A stretch of 64,000 bases of DNA from Davidsoniella eucalypti (taxonomy: Eukaryota > Ascomycota > Sordariomycetes > Microascales > Ceratocystidaceae): assembly GCA_004009845.1 (NCBI GenBank), contig RMBW01000121.1, positions 1 to 64,000 of the forward strand, in the 5' to 3' direction. The first letter of the stretch is position 1. Every line of letters begins with the position of its first letter. Shown one piece after another: positions 45,176-56,322 of this stretch. The notes below the pieces were generated by a model. It was not told the DNA's origin. It made no database searches and was given only the letters and a program-made list of their open reading frames with translations. Position numbers and translations under genes: made by a program.

Positions 45176-47113
45176 CGATGGCCACTGATTATTTGCATTG
45201 ATTCAAGTACCTCTCTTGTATGACATCGACGTTGAATTGGGGTTTCGGATGGTCAGCACACTGATTGTCACATGACCTGTTGGTTTAGGGGGCAAGAGGC
45301 TGGAAGCTTCGGGCTGATTGGTCCTTCGTACATGTAGATATAATTTACTAACTTGATCTAGTTTATGGGGTTTTGGCTTTCTAGTTGGCGAGTTGTTTAT
45401 TTTGCTTTTTTAGCTATGTACATATTTGTACATCACGAATTCATGATTGTTTCTGTTTGAAACACGGCCGTACCATACATTTTTATTTGAAATTGTCGGA
45501 TGCATTGCTGGAAGATTCAAGGTGGCTATAGCTGACAAACATGAATGTGCCTTGAACAGAATGAGTAGAGATTGGCTCTCGAAACAAAGAGTTTTGCATG
45601 ATCGTTATACCAAGATGGCTAGAATTTCAACTTCAATTTTGCAATTCTGACATCTGGCCTGCGACACAAGTGTTTGAAGATATGTGATACACTGCCATAG
45701 TTTGTAGTTAGCATGTGATGATTCGAGATAGAGTAGGCTCTTTCTCAAGTCCTATATTTTTACATGTGCAAAAAAAGAATGCCTAATTTGGAAAGGCAGA
45801 AATGGTTGGCTCCTAGCAGGCACCAAGAGCCTAAAGAATCTCCACAATTTGTACATGTAGTTGGCCATTAGCAAAGATATAGGCAAGAAAATGCGCCTCT
45901 GAAACAATTGCAAGCTAGTGCAGGTGGTGGCGTCACAGTGGGATGGGAAGTGGCACGCACAACTTCAAATAAACGTCCAGAACGTGCATTGTTTCTTTGT
46001 TATGTGCTTTGTTGTTCACGATTAATATTGTTCGGCATGACACACTAAGCGTGGTTCCGTTCATTAAAAAAAATGGTATTCTGTCGCCATAGAGGCAATA
46101 TTTCTTGTAGGCTGCCTCATGGGAGGAAAAATGTGTGAAATTTTGAAACCAGGCCCTCTCCGAAAAATCTGCCGCAGATACTCCGCCGTAGACAATAAAA
46201 ATGAAAAGCAAAGATCAAAGCCGAAATTCCCTTCAAAATCTCTGCCTCTTCACTAAATAAAACAAACCAAAGGAAAAAAAAAACTTGCTGCCCTACCCGC
46301 TTTCTCTACAAGTTGTCCTACAGTTAACCTTTTTTTTTCTCCGCCCCCTCTTCTCGCTACTATTCGTCCTATTTTCCCATTGTCGGTCTTACTGGCTTGC
46401 TAGCTTGCGAAAATTTCCTCCAGGGCTTCCTTGACTATTTATTTTTCTTATTCTGTGTGTCATCGCATCGAATCTTGATCCGATCCTTGTGCTCGCAGAA
46501 GCCATCATCCACAAAAAGCTCTTTCTTCCCCGAACTCGAACCTTAGTGTGCTTGTATCTGTTACTTGACTTAACTTTGAGTCTCTCATACTTTTTCCCCC
46601 TCTCGTCCTACTAAAAATCATCATCCATCTTCTCTGCTCTTCATTCTCCAACCCATCTTTGGCTCTCAATTTGCTGCCCTGATATCACCACTTCAAAGCT
46701 TCTACTACGTGAACGGCAATTTAGCTGTTTGTATGTATCAGCACGACAACGCCGCTGTGTTCCAACACTCCTTTCTCAATCGTACTAGACGAAGATTTCG
46801 TTGTAGTGCGAAAGGACAGAACAACAAGTCTGACGGTTGAGATACCCCGTCTGCTCAGTCACGAGTTAATGCATTTCAATACCCAAAAGCCTCGATTCGT
46901 ATGCCCGACTCATGTTCTTATACGCTCTTGAACGTGTTTAATTACCCTATTCTCTCGACTCCCCATCCTATCTCCGATCTCTAGATCTTTCCAAGATCTT
47001 CATATATCTATTCGATCGCCCCTACCATCTGGCCCGTTCGATTTAACTACAGATAACCTTCCACACTCTTGAAGCTTATTCCGCGTTTGTAAACCGCCGA
47101 CCGATTGCCCAGC
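45176..47113. other. 1.9 kb P450 3' flank plus long eIF5 promoter/leader
   Basis: No gene recognised. From about 46240 the + strand is CT-rich, typical of strong fungal promoters and leaders, leading into eIF5. A 92-codon frame on the minus strand at 45933-46211 has no family features. Confidence 0.5.
46869..46984 (+). promoter_or_regulatory. Overlapping upstream ORFs in the eIF5 leader
   Basis: Three AUGs precede the eIF5 start in three different frames: 46869-46931 (20 codons, MHFNTQKPRFVCPTHVLIRS), 46901-46984 (27 codons) and 46912-46941 (9 codons). All end before the main AUG at 47114. Their -3 positions are T, C and C (weak context), whereas the main AUG has A at -3. This applies only if the leader is transcribed and not spliced out here. 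Confidence 0.45.
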
Positions 47114-48394
47114 ATGTCTAACATCAACGTCAACCCCGATGTTACCGACCAGTTCTACCGTTACAAGATGCCCCGCCTTCAAACCAAGATTGAGGGTAAG
47201 GGTAACGGTATCAAGACTGTCATTGTCAACCTGTCTGCCGTCGCCCAGTCGCTGGCTCGCCCTGGTGCTCACTTGATCAAGTACTTCGGTTTCGAGCTGG
47301 GTGCTCAGACCAACATTGACCCTCCGGATGACCGCTGGATCATCAACGGCTCGCACGACACCAAGAAGCTGCAGGATCACGTCTACGGCTTCATTGTCAA
47401 GTTCGTTCTTTGCAAGAAGTGCAAGAACCCTGAGACTGTCGTTATCATCAAGGACGACCACATCATTCTGGACTGCAAGGCCTGCGGTCAGCGCACTGAT
47501 GCCGATCTGCGCCTGAAGCTTAGCAGCTTTATCCTCAAGAACCAGCCCAAGAAGGGTAAGAAGGATAAGGCCGAGCGCAAGGCTGCTCGCCGTGCGAAGC
47601 AACAGGCTGCCAACGGTGGCAAGGACAACAGTGGCTCTGGTGGTGACGATGGCTCTGAGCACGGTTCTAACGATGCTGATACCAACGGTAACGACGATGG
47701 TAATGATTCCGATCAAGAATTCCAGAAGATGAAGTCTACCGTCAATGCTGCCACTGAGGATATCAGGGTCAAGGATGATGAGTGGGCTGTCGATATGAGC
47801 GAGGAGGCCGTCAAGGCCCGCCAGGCCCAGCTGCCCTCCGAGTTCAAGGCCAAGATGACTCTTGGTGATGATGATGATGAAGAAGGCGAAGGCGGTAACT
47901 CGATCTACGACGAGTTCGGCCAGTGGGTCCTCGATCAGATCGAAGCCAAGGGTGGAGCTGACTCCATCGACTCCGTCGACATCTATGTCAAGGCTAAGGA
48001 GATGGGTATTGAAAAGAAGCACCGCACTGTGCTAGTACTGGCTCAGACCATCTTCGACGAGAACATCGTCGCCCAGATCCCCAAGCGTGCCGGTATGCTT
48101 CTTCAGCTGGTTGGCGAGAGTGAAAAGCACATGAAGGCCCTACTGGGTGGTACCGAGCGCATGATTGGTACCAAGAGCAAGGAGTCTCCCGAAATCATCT
48201 CCAGTGTCCCCAAGGTCCTGCAGGCTTACTACCTCAAGGATCTGATCTCCGAGGAGGTTGTTACTAAGTGGGCCACCAAGGCTTCGAAGAAGTACATTGA
48301 CCTGCCCACCTCCAAGAAGGTTCGCAAGGCTGCCGAGCCCTTCATCACTGCCCTTCAGGAGGCCGAGTCCGGGTCCGAGGAGGATGACGAGTAA
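47114..48394 (+). CDS. TIF5: Translation initiation factor eIF5
   Basis: eIF5 is the GTPase-activating protein for eIF2 in start-codon selection. It is a single exon of 426 aa. The N-terminal domain reads VTDQFYRYKMPRLQTKIEGK, with the GAP arginine at residue 16 (yeast Arg15 equivalent), and carries the zinc site Cys100, Cys103, Cys121, Cys124 (LCKKCKN; DCKACGQ). A basic linker (KKGKKDKAERKAARRAKQQ) and an acidic, Asp/Gly-rich linker follow. The C-terminal W2 HEAT domain ends in the acidic aromatic region FITALQEAESGSEEDDE, which binds eIF2beta and eIF3. Codon use is strongly biased to C-ending codons compared with its neighbours, as in a highly expressed gene. The ATG at 47114 is chosen because of its MSNINVNPDV homology. 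Confidence 0.96.
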   Translation: MSNINVNPDVTDQFYRYKMPRLQTKIEGKGNGIKTVIVNLSAVAQSLARPGAHLIKYFGFELGAQTNIDPPDDRWIINGSHDTKKLQDHVYGFIVKFVLCKKCKNPETVVIIKDDHIILDCKACGQRTDADLRLKLSSFILKNQPKKGKKDKAERKAARRAKQQAANGGKDNSGSGGDDGSEHGSNDADTNGNDDGNDSDQEFQKMKSTVNAATEDIRVKDDEWAVDMSEEAVKARQAQLPSEFKAKMTLGDDDDEEGEGGNSIYDEFGQWVLDQIEAKGGADSIDSVDIYVKAKEMGIEKKHRTVLVLAQTIFDENIVAQIPKRAGMLLQLVGESEKHMKALLGGTERMIGTKSKESPEIISSVPKVLQAYYLKDLISEEVVTKWATKASKKYIDLPTSKKVRKAAEPFITALQEAESGSEEDDE

Positions 48395-48863
48395 ACTTTG
48401 TCTTCTCTTTCCCAACACCCTTCCCAGTTTCTTTTTTCGATGTCCCTTGGAGTATGTTGTTGAACATGGCCTTTTCAATTTTGTTAAAATGGAAATGTCA
48501 TTGTACGTATTGTAATGTTGACTTTGGAAGCATACTCCATAGAGACTCTGATTAGCGTTCCTATTTGTAATTATCATCCCGTTTTGTCCTTTCTTGCGCG
48601 TTTCTATAGCTACCAAATTGATGACTTGTTTTTCCTTTTTGTAATATCGTTGTATTTTCCAACAATGTGTGCTTGATTACAAGTATATTTATGAGTATTG
48701 TGGGCTTTTGCCTGTCAACTTGAAGCCATGTGATGATAGTGATACTATACAAGACATGTTATGTCATTATCTATCACTGGGTTCCCACCAATTACACTAT
48801 AGTAATAACAGCCATAATGCATGTTTCCACCACTGTCTCGTCCCGTTCCAAGAAGCCTTGTAT

Positions 48864-50473
48864 CTACCGTCGTTTATGGTGTTTTGCTTTCTTGGTCCCT
48901 TTCTCTTTAGCTTGTGACATTCTGCTTTTGCGTATCTTATCAGCCGTGTCTAAGATCCACTCATCTGTATCCATATCTACCTCGCTTGGTGCAGAGCGAT
49001 GGCTTTTTCTTTGTCTGTGATTTTGACGACTGTGACTGCGGGAGGCTTTTCCATCAGCATGGCCACCTTCTTCTGAGCTGGAATAGACTTTAGGCGTGCG
49101 TTTCGGTTTTCTATGCGAGCTAGCCACAGCTTTGGCTTTGTGTCGCCGCCGATTTTCGGGTACTGGTGGAGGCTCGACTTTTTCCGAGGATGGATTACCA
49201 GTGAAAGAACGAGAGTTACCAATGTTTTGGCTCTCGCCTCGTGTTCGATGGGCCGTGCTGCGTGAGGTATGTTTTTGATCACTGCGGGTATAAGGTAGTT
49301 GTCTCTCTACACTATGATGTTTATGGCGCGCTCTAGACGTACTCTGCTGGGCTCCAGAACTTGATCCACGAATCCTACTTTTGGCATCAACATAGATATC
49401 GCTGTCATCGCTATGGGTATCGGATCTGAAAGTGACTCCGGAACTCAGATCTGACTCGCTAACATAGTAGCTATCATAAATACTATCGTGGCCTCCATCA
49501 CAAGGACATCCCTTACTTCTAGCGTACGAGCGTTTCGACGATTTCTTGATATTCCATGGCCCAGGTACGGGACGACGCTCACAGCTTTTGCTTGACTCGG
49601 GTTTCAAAGACCCATGCCCGCGCAAGTGGCGAGATAAGGGGCAGTGAGAAACGGAGGGTGAACTGAAATATAAATCATCATCGTAGGCTAGATTATGATG
49701 TTTAGGTGTCAATATTCAAAGTAGAGGATCGTTATCGAACACTTCTTTTTACTTACTTGAATCAGTGAAGGATGCGGAATCTTCGTAGTAGTCCGAATCT
49801 GAGTCTTCATCGGTCCAAGAGTCACTTTCAGATGACTCAATCTCTCTTCGACAAGAACGTCCTCCTCGTTCGGGCATCTTGCCTTTCGATATTTCAGTGC
49901 GTCTAGAAGACCGAATGTTCCCAGTTGTCGACGTGTTTTCATTTAGGCACATGCTATCGGAGTCGGAGCCTCCAGGAGCGAGAGAAGCCTTTCTGCGAGT
50001 ATGCTTTTCTGGGTTGTCATTGGCAGTCTTATGGCCTTCCTCTTTACGTTTATCGTCACGATGGTGGTGTCGCAGCTCTCGAGAAGCTGAAAGATATTAG
50101 TATAAATGTCAATATGGTGAAAACTTATCATTCTTACTAGTTTGTTGGTGCTCTTCATTGTGTCTTTCGCCAGAACGAAGAAGACGACTAAGAACAGCTC
50201 GATCTAGAGTATGCTATTGTTTGTTAGCTATCGAACGTAGATACAAGAAGCTTAAGTATTGGTAGTACATACCACATCTTTGCCTTCGCGAACGTAGTCT
50301 TTACCGTTGACCAACCCTTTCGCTAGCTTATCTCGATATATGCAGGTACCGTCTCTTCGACAGCCTTTACATCTCTCGACGGTGACGATGCTTCCGCTCC
50401 CGGTTCTTACCATATATTCTCTGCGTTTATGCCGCCGGGCATCAAGATGGCCTTTTCCTGTATGTGGAGCCAT
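48864..50473 (-). CDS. Hypothetical basic, Ser/Arg/His-rich disordered protein
   Basis: Not recognised. Four exons, 50473-50273, 50213-50138, 50086-49757 and 49687-48864, with introns of 59, 51 and 69 nt (GTATGT, GTAAGA, GTAAGT donors), total 476 aa. The N-terminal ~65 residues look structured and Cys-bearing (VERCKGCRRDGTCIYRDKL), perhaps a small metal site. The middle is acidic (ESDSWTDEDSDSDYYEDS). The C-terminal half is basic and Ser/Arg/His-rich (RKPKRTPKVYSSSEEGG, SHSRQNHRQRKSHRS) and ends KKAKHHKRR. Nuclear location and nucleic-acid binding are plausible from composition only. Its 3' end converges with eIF5 (470 bp). Confidence 0.7.
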
Positions 50474-51013
50474 GACCTAGCGATCTGTGGCCTATTGTAT
50501 CTCGTATGGAACCAGGGATATGCGCCACCAAAGCCGCACGGTTTGTTAGGCGATGATGTGATGTTGAGTTTGAATGATGAACGTAGATGGTTTCCTAATA
50601 ACAACAAATAGCGGGTTTTTAATTGACCTTACCTCCAATGCGGGAATGGGGTAGTTACAAACTCTGTGCTCTCATATTAGTCATAGATCTCTTTACTATC
50701 AAACATGGAACTATTGTTGTGATGCTGAGTTGTTTGAACATAGATAGGTCATGATTTGCGATGAATATGTACACTTAGCACATAGTTTTGGGCCTACAGC
50801 ATTGAGGGTAGAGACTTGGAATCAGATAGAACCAAGAAGTCAGTCAGTCAAGACATGTGATGGAACAAAATAGGTAATTTCGTTCAGAGTTTTTATAGAT
50901 ATTTAAAGAGATACCACATAAGATAACGAGTACAGTAGTGGTAAGGATACAATAAAGTATTAAAATTGAAACACAAGTAGCAGCAAGTGTATAACATAGA
51001 AACAGCGGTAGCT
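50474..51013. other. Intergenic
   Basis: 540 bp between two leftward genes. AT-rich; a 60-codon + strand frame at 50429-50611 is antisense overlap without family features. Nothing else was recognised. Confidence 0.4.
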
Positions 51014-51838
51014 TTACAGTTTAGCAACGACCTCTTTCTCCACCTGCGCCCAGCGGCGATTGAGGTATACATTGTAGAGGAACCCATACATAGCCGTTGC
51101 TAAAGCGAGCGGGGGGCACGCAAGTAACGAAAATGACCACCAGGCAGGACTTGAATCGCGCAGCTTGACTATAGCTTGGTCGATGCTCTTCTCGAGGTCG
51201 TCCCGGGAACCATCGTTCCACAGAACAACACCACGACCATCTCCTCTAGCAGCACAGCGCTTCGCCTTAACCCGAACATCGCCCTGACTGGCCACTCTAT
51301 TCTCCGCGTCTTCTCTTGTCAGGTGCGGATCCCGGGCCATGAGCCGCTGCATTTGAACTTCGGGGTCACTGACGGCCACAACCATGACAGTTCCACAAAG
51401 CTTGTCCAGTCCCGACTCGAACAGCAACGGCACATCCAGAACAATCGCCCAGTGGCCCTTGAGATAGCTCCGGACCATGGCACGATACATGCTCTTCCGA
51501 ACAGCTGGGTGCACAATACCGTTTAGCACGCCGCGATCCCGTCGGCGTTCCTCTGAGTCGCCGAACACGCGACGACCCAACGCAGGTCTGTTGAGCGGCC
51601 TGCCTTTGCCGTTTGGCCCAGCCTCTGGCATAGTTTCGGATGCAGGCACTAGGAGATCTGCGGTCGAAGGACCGAAGTACTTCACAATCGCGGCATAGCC
51701 GCTCGTGCCGGGCTTGACGACCTCGCGTGCAATAACATCGGCGTCTATGACGGGAATATAATAGGGCGGTTGTGAGAGAATCGACGAGACTGTTGATTTG
51801 CCCGTCGCAATAGATCCAGTAAGGCCAATGAAAAGCAT
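51014..51838 (-). CDS. CAB5: Dephospho-CoA kinase
   Basis: It catalyses the last step of coenzyme A synthesis, ATP-dependent phosphorylation of the 3'-OH of dephospho-CoA. Single exon, 274 aa. The P-loop MLFIGLTGSIATGKST is at the very N-terminus, followed by VIDADVIAREVVKPGT (substrate Asp), LNRPALGRRVF, IVHPAVRK and IVLDVPLLFESGL, all family hallmarks, then the lid QMQRLMARD. A fungal-type C-terminal extension (WWSFSLLACPPLALATAMYG) is hydrophobic and may anchor the enzyme to a membrane. The frame is clean. Symbol by yeast orthology. Confidence 0.95.
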   Translation of the reverse strand: MLFIGLTGSIATGKSTVSSILSQPPYYIPVIDADVIAREVVKPGTSGYAAIVKYFGPSTADLLVPASETMPEAGPNGKGRPLNRPALGRRVFGDSEERRRDRGVLNGIVHPAVRKSMYRAMVRSYLKGHWAIVLDVPLLFESGLDKLCGTVMVVAVSDPEVQMQRLMARDPHLTREDAENRVASQGDVRVKAKRCAARGDGRGVVLWNDGSRDDLEKSIDQAIVKLRDSSPAWWSFSLLACPPLALATAMYGFLYNVYLNRRWAQVEKEVVAKL

Positions 51839-52450
51839 TTTGACGATATATATAATTATAGCGAATATAGCTATAATGCAAGATTACTTATATCAATGCC
51901 AGGAAGAGTCCGGAATTATGACTTCGGGCTTTCGAGCCGATTACTCCACTTTTTAGTATGCCACATTATCTCTCTCCAAAAAGGTTAGACATAGAGTACA
52001 AATATAGTAACAACATTGTCAATTGTATACGAAATTACCCAACTTCAACTAACTATGCTGGTATTAAAATAAATTATTTTTGATTTTGTAACACCAAAGA
52101 AGCCTAACAACATCTCGTTAGCCTTTAAATCATCATTATGTGAGATTATGGCTGATTTCTCGCACAACTTAAACTCGCAATGATCTATAGCTCCGAACCT
52201 TATCCACCGAACATCTAGACATATTAATTGAAATATGGTTTGCTTGCAACTATCAAATAAACTATGCTATATCACCACCGAAGACGAACGCGGTGCTCTA
52301 GACAAGGCGGTTGCAAAGCAGCATGCCGTCTAGTCATCAGAGACGTATCTTGACAATTACATTGCGAAGTCTGTGTCTGAATGACCACTAAAGCCTACGG
52401 ATTAACGACAGAGCATTATAATAGTTAATGAGTGATCCCGAACATACCCC
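51839..52450. other. Intergenic, AT-rich
   Basis: 612 bp between two leftward genes. A 32-codon frame beginning ATG at 52235 has a coding-like stretch (ITTEDERGALDKAVAKQHAV) but is too short to support. Nothing else. Confidence 0.4.
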
Positions 52451-54500
52451 CTACCCACGGTAGCCAAAACTTACCTTGGATGATTGATCATCTTGGTGAT
52501 GGCTTGATCTTTGGTATAATTCCCCTTTTGAAGAACCGTTGGGTAACTTTGTGTTCTCCGGTAATATTTGCCGTTCGGGATTAACGTTTGGACCATCAGG
52601 CTTCCAGGCGGTCGGCCTCTCGGGATTGGCCTCATCCGACAAGATACTCAGCGGGAGTTTGGGAGTATACTTCTTTTCAGCCTCAATTCTCCAAGTTTCC
52701 CATATCTTGCGATGCTCGGCGAACTCTTTTTTGCGTTTCTCCATTCGACCGGCATCTCTTTTTCTCTTTCGACTAGAACTTACGTTCTTCGAGGCTTGTT
52801 TATGTATTCTCCAAGGATTACCGTCATCTTCTAGCTTCTTATGTGCGGGTATAGGGAGCCTCTTTAATTTGGCCTGCTCAACAAACGGTGTGCCGTCGAC
52901 CAGTCTAGCCATGTTGTTTTGATCGTCTTGGGCTCTTTTCTCAATATCAGGAAAAAGTGGCACGTTGTCGACGTCTTGGCGGGCAAGAGCGCATCTATCA
53001 ATTTCGATATCATCGGGTCTACCTGAGGCATTCTCAATCCCAGCTAACTCAACAGTAGTAAGGGCCGTGTTGTTATCATAGTCAAACATGTCTTCGGGTA
53101 ACTGATCTATCGTCACCTTAGATGTCCCAATTCCATTCGATGGGGCACAGGAGTAGGACTTTTTAGCAGTGATGCTTGGGTCTGCATTCCCTAAGGCTTA
53201 TATCTTGTTAGTGCTTATAAGGTAAGTCGAATCAGCAGGCTTACCAATATCGTGTTCTCTATCAACTTCAGGATACTTTTCACATAGAATCGGCTCTTCG
53301 AAATTTACAGAAGCTACCGTAGTTTGTGTTGCCTTGTTGAAACTCTTGTGAGGAGGTGGCCGAGGTGTAACATCTTCCAGAACGGATAGCATGGGAACTG
53401 AGCCACCGAAGTCTGTATCATCTCCTGCACTATCTCCATTCCCGTCTCGTAGGCTTCGTATCAGATATTCGAGGGCCTTGCGTAAATCACCATACTTGAT
53501 TGCTTCAATGGTTCTTTTCTCGAAATAAGAAAGGCTTCGGATCGCGACTCCACAGCCATGACAACGTTCTTTATCCCGACTATAACGCAAAAGAGGGCAA
53601 TTCGGACGATGTTCTACAAAATGAGGATACATAGTTAGTTACAAGACATACTTCCTTCGACCATCGATTAGATAGCGAACCTTGAAGTTTTGGGTGTGAT
53701 CTTTGTCGGCTGTGTATGTCATCATTATGCTGAACAAAACGAACTTTATTGCTATATGACGTATATTGAACATCATTCTGCACTCTTGGTATCATGGCTG
53801 CCGATGAGCAGTTGGTTCTTTTATGTCCATTGTGTCGCCGAGATGTTTTCGACTTTTCCAAGCGACTTGGCGCTCCAAGATTGATGTTAGGGCACTGGCT
53901 ACGATGTAAATCTAAAAATGCTTGCGTCAGTCTTGATTCCGAGTATAGTCATAATGAAGACATACCTTTGCGGTCTAGGTTCACTTCTTGATGAGAATGA
54001 TGCGAGCGGCCGCGTAGTAACTTTCGAAGATTGCATTTTTCTAGTCTCGCAAACTTTTGGTTACTTGATGCCACGTTATGGCGAGATTTTGTGGTCTTGT
54101 TTTGTTTTGATAGTTGGTTCGATCCTAAAAACACGGTTCTCAGTCGCTGAGTCTCGTCGAAGTATGAGATGTTGTCTAGGGAATGTCCCTCTCGCCATTT
54201 TGCAGATGCCATGAGGAAGCTCAAGTCAGCGCCATCAAAACTACAAGTATACAATAGCTCACGCGATAGCTTTTCGCTATCTGGGGGTTTGTGGTTGCTG
54301 TTTAAGATATGGTCTGGCAGCCGGTGCTTTTCGGATATCAATGGTGCTTGATTGGTCCTACTATCACCCGTCTTGTATCTATCTGGATTGAAAGCTCGTT
54401 CGTATGATAACCGGTGCTCATGTGAGTGGATATCAATAGCACACCTCAAATCAGCACCATTCGCTCTGTCTTTGCTAGGAAATCCGGTCGGTCGACGCAT
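52451..54500 (-). CDS. Hypothetical protein with repeated HRxxCP segments, four exons
   Basis: Not recognised. Model: 54500-53966, 53911-53681, 53613-53245, 53196-52451, total 626 aa. The first and third introns are canonical (GTATGT and GTAAGC donors; 54 and 48 nt). The second intron needs a weak GTTCGC donor at 53680 with a strong CTAAC branch and GTAG acceptor at 53614; the stronger GTATGT donor at 53651 would break the frame and leave only 37 nt. Exons 2 and 3 both begin with a similar segment after a phase-1 intron (DLHRSQCP; EHRPNCPLL), preceded by RS-H-rich sequence. Exon 3 then has RCHGCGVAIRSLSYFEKR, a possible metal site. The last exon is charged, with KKRKRD-type basic runs (SSRKRKRDAGRMEKRKKEF) suggesting a nuclear signal. 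Confidence 0.6.
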
Positions 54501-54739
54501 TGGCTTTTGGAGTCGATTAATTCCTTTACCTGTTATACGTTGTCTCTCAAATCAGGGTTTTCTAGACCCCATAGCTATATTGAAGAGTATATCATACTAT
54601 GTGCTAGTAATTACAATGACATATAGCTGGTTCACTGGATGTAAGAGTAATAACAAGACATCCGTACTTTCTCATATATATACACAGTATATGAAAAGAA
54701 AGTATGTTACATGAGATAATACATTACTAAAATGGACTG

Positions 54740-55493
54740 ATTACTTATGAGTCAAGCTAATTTAACAGTTGGGATTTTAATTTCACAGTTACGCTAGCCG
54801 TATTAGGAAATTGTAGTCACGTGGTGTCCCACGTGACATCGTCGATTACAAGAAATCAAAAATATTTCTTACATCGCATCACCACTTCACCACTACTATA
54901 AGATTAAACATGCATGCCAGAATAGAAAAAAGACAGCTAGTTACCCGAGACGAGCCTTTACGTATAGACGGTTTTGTACGTGTGTTAAGCTTGCCATGCC
55001 GATCACAGCCATAGACCACTGATTTCATACCACCATTGGTGTAAGAAGACACAGTTGAAAAGGCGTACCCACGTACAGAAGCCCATGCATTAATGCCTTG
55101 GAAAAGTGCCTCTCGAGAGTGGTAGTGTATTGTTGGAGGAGGGGCAAGCCGTATAACAGGGGTGTCTGTGGTATCTATAGATAGCCCTTTATCCATAGAT
55201 GATGATGCCATTGTGGTGTGTGTAGAAAATAAAAAAGTAGGGTGGTGAAGGTTTTCATCATCGTGAGCAGGAGGTAATAACGGTGAGGGACCGTCTTCAT
55301 AGATTTTTACTGCTTTATAGTATTCAATTACATATGTTTCATCTTATAGTAGTGATGAAGTGGTGATGCAATGTAAGAAATATTTTTGACTTCTTGTAAT
55401 CGATGATGTCACGTGACTACAATTTCCTAATACGGCTAGCGTAACTGTGAAATTAAAATCCCAACTGTTAAATTAGCTTGACTCATTACTTAT
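54740..55493. mobile_element. Non-autonomous MULE with long inverted repeats and 9-bp target duplication
   Basis: The element spans 54749-55484 (736 bp). Its ends, GAGTCAAGCTAATTTAACAG at the left and the reverse complement at the right, are near-identical inverted repeats of about 155-163 bp (54749 to ~54911 and ~55331 to 55484), differing by a ~12-bp insertion around the left CACGTG and a few substitutions. Immediately outside, ATTACTTAT occurs at both sides (54740-54748 and 55485-55493), an exact 9-bp target-site duplication as expected for Mutator-like elements. Inside lies only a fragment of a FAR1-type domain on the minus strand. Good end-to-end identity and a perfect duplication suggest recent movement, powered by a transposase elsewhere in the genome. 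Confidence 0.92.
54879..55211 (-). CDS. FAR1-type DNA-binding domain fragment inside the MULE
   Basis: A 110-aa frame starting MASSSMDKGLSIDTTDTPVI. The segment HYHSREALFQGINAWASVRG, then YAFSTVSSYTNGG, VVYGCDRHGKLN and RKGSSRVTSC follows the order of FAR1/MULE transposase N-terminal domains up to the second zinc-ligand cysteine. The frame then runs into the left inverted repeat (LFSILACMFNLIVVVKW), so the rest of the transposase is absent. It cannot be a transposase; it could make a short DNA-binding peptide or be silent. A GTAACT at the end of the domain could act as a splice donor. Confidence 0.6.
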   Translation of the reverse strand: MASSSMDKGLSIDTTDTPVIRLAPPPTIHYHSREALFQGINAWASVRGYAFSTVSSYTNGGMKSVVYGCDRHGKLNTRTKPSIRKGSSRVTSCLFSILACMFNLIVVVKW

Positions 55494-56322
55494 ATTTCAA
55501 GATAGGTTAGTCAGAAGACGTCAAACTAGCATTGACCTCTTCGTCTTTATGATCGGTGTCGATGATCAAGTCACGTAATGTTTGGGAAATTGACATTGTA
55601 CAACATACAAAGAAGCACGCACACGGTAGATGTTGTAAAGTTCAGATGAGATTGAAGATTCATGACGCCATTTTTGAGTTTTACATACCACCCGAACGCC
55701 GCAGGCGGTATACGTGGTCTAAATATTCCACTCCAAACTTGTTAATATACACAAATTCTTGCAATGGTTCATTGAAAGAGTGGTTGGTCAATATGTAATT
55801 CATGTTGGTTTTGATTCGTTGCCACTTGTCTCTAGTGTGCAACGTTACTCAAGGCCAACATTATAAGACTGCCGAAGATGGTATCAAAAAAGCGACACCT
55901 CATAGTATTGCCGACTGTAATGATCACAGCCAATCCGTCTATTCCCAGAGTTCTGGCCAGAAAATAGCAAACAAAGAAACGAAAATAGGCCCAATTTTTA
56001 ACAATAAAATGCAGGACACGAGAAAAAAAGATTGGGGAAAAAAAACGTCAAAGGGAATGAGAAACGAAGCAGTGTAGTAACGAAATATCAAGACAGGAGA
56101 AGAGTGGAAGATGGAGCCCAGAGCTCATGCTAGCATCTGTCAGTCTTTCAGGGTGCCGATAGCTCATCGGTACTACTCTGAGAGAAAAAGACAAGTGCTT
56201 ATTCGTACAAAAGATACCGATATACAAGAACGAGAAAAAGAGAAACATATGGTACAGCCGCTAGTATAGCGGAAGAAAAGAAGTATGACAAGGTAGATGA
56301 GGGAGGGGAGAAAAAAAGGGTA
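55494..56322. other. Intergenic between the MULE and TIM23
   Basis: About 830 bp, AT-rich. Several short + strand frames (55556-55798, 55802-56077) have no family features. Nothing recognised. Confidence 0.4.

Noticed and set aside
47000..48022. 340-codon minus-strand frame rich in Leu/Val/Asp
   Set aside because: Antisense of eIF5, an artefact of its biased codon use.
52235..52333. 32-codon frame with a coding-like ITTEDERGALDKAVAK stretch
   Set aside because: Too short, no splice signals to extend it and no family recognised.
53794..53991. A + strand 65-codon frame with CPLCRRDVFDFSKRL and HWLRC, resembling a zinc finger
   Set aside because: It lies antisense to exon 2 of the better-supported minus-strand gene, has no continuation with splice signals, and is likely a chance reading.
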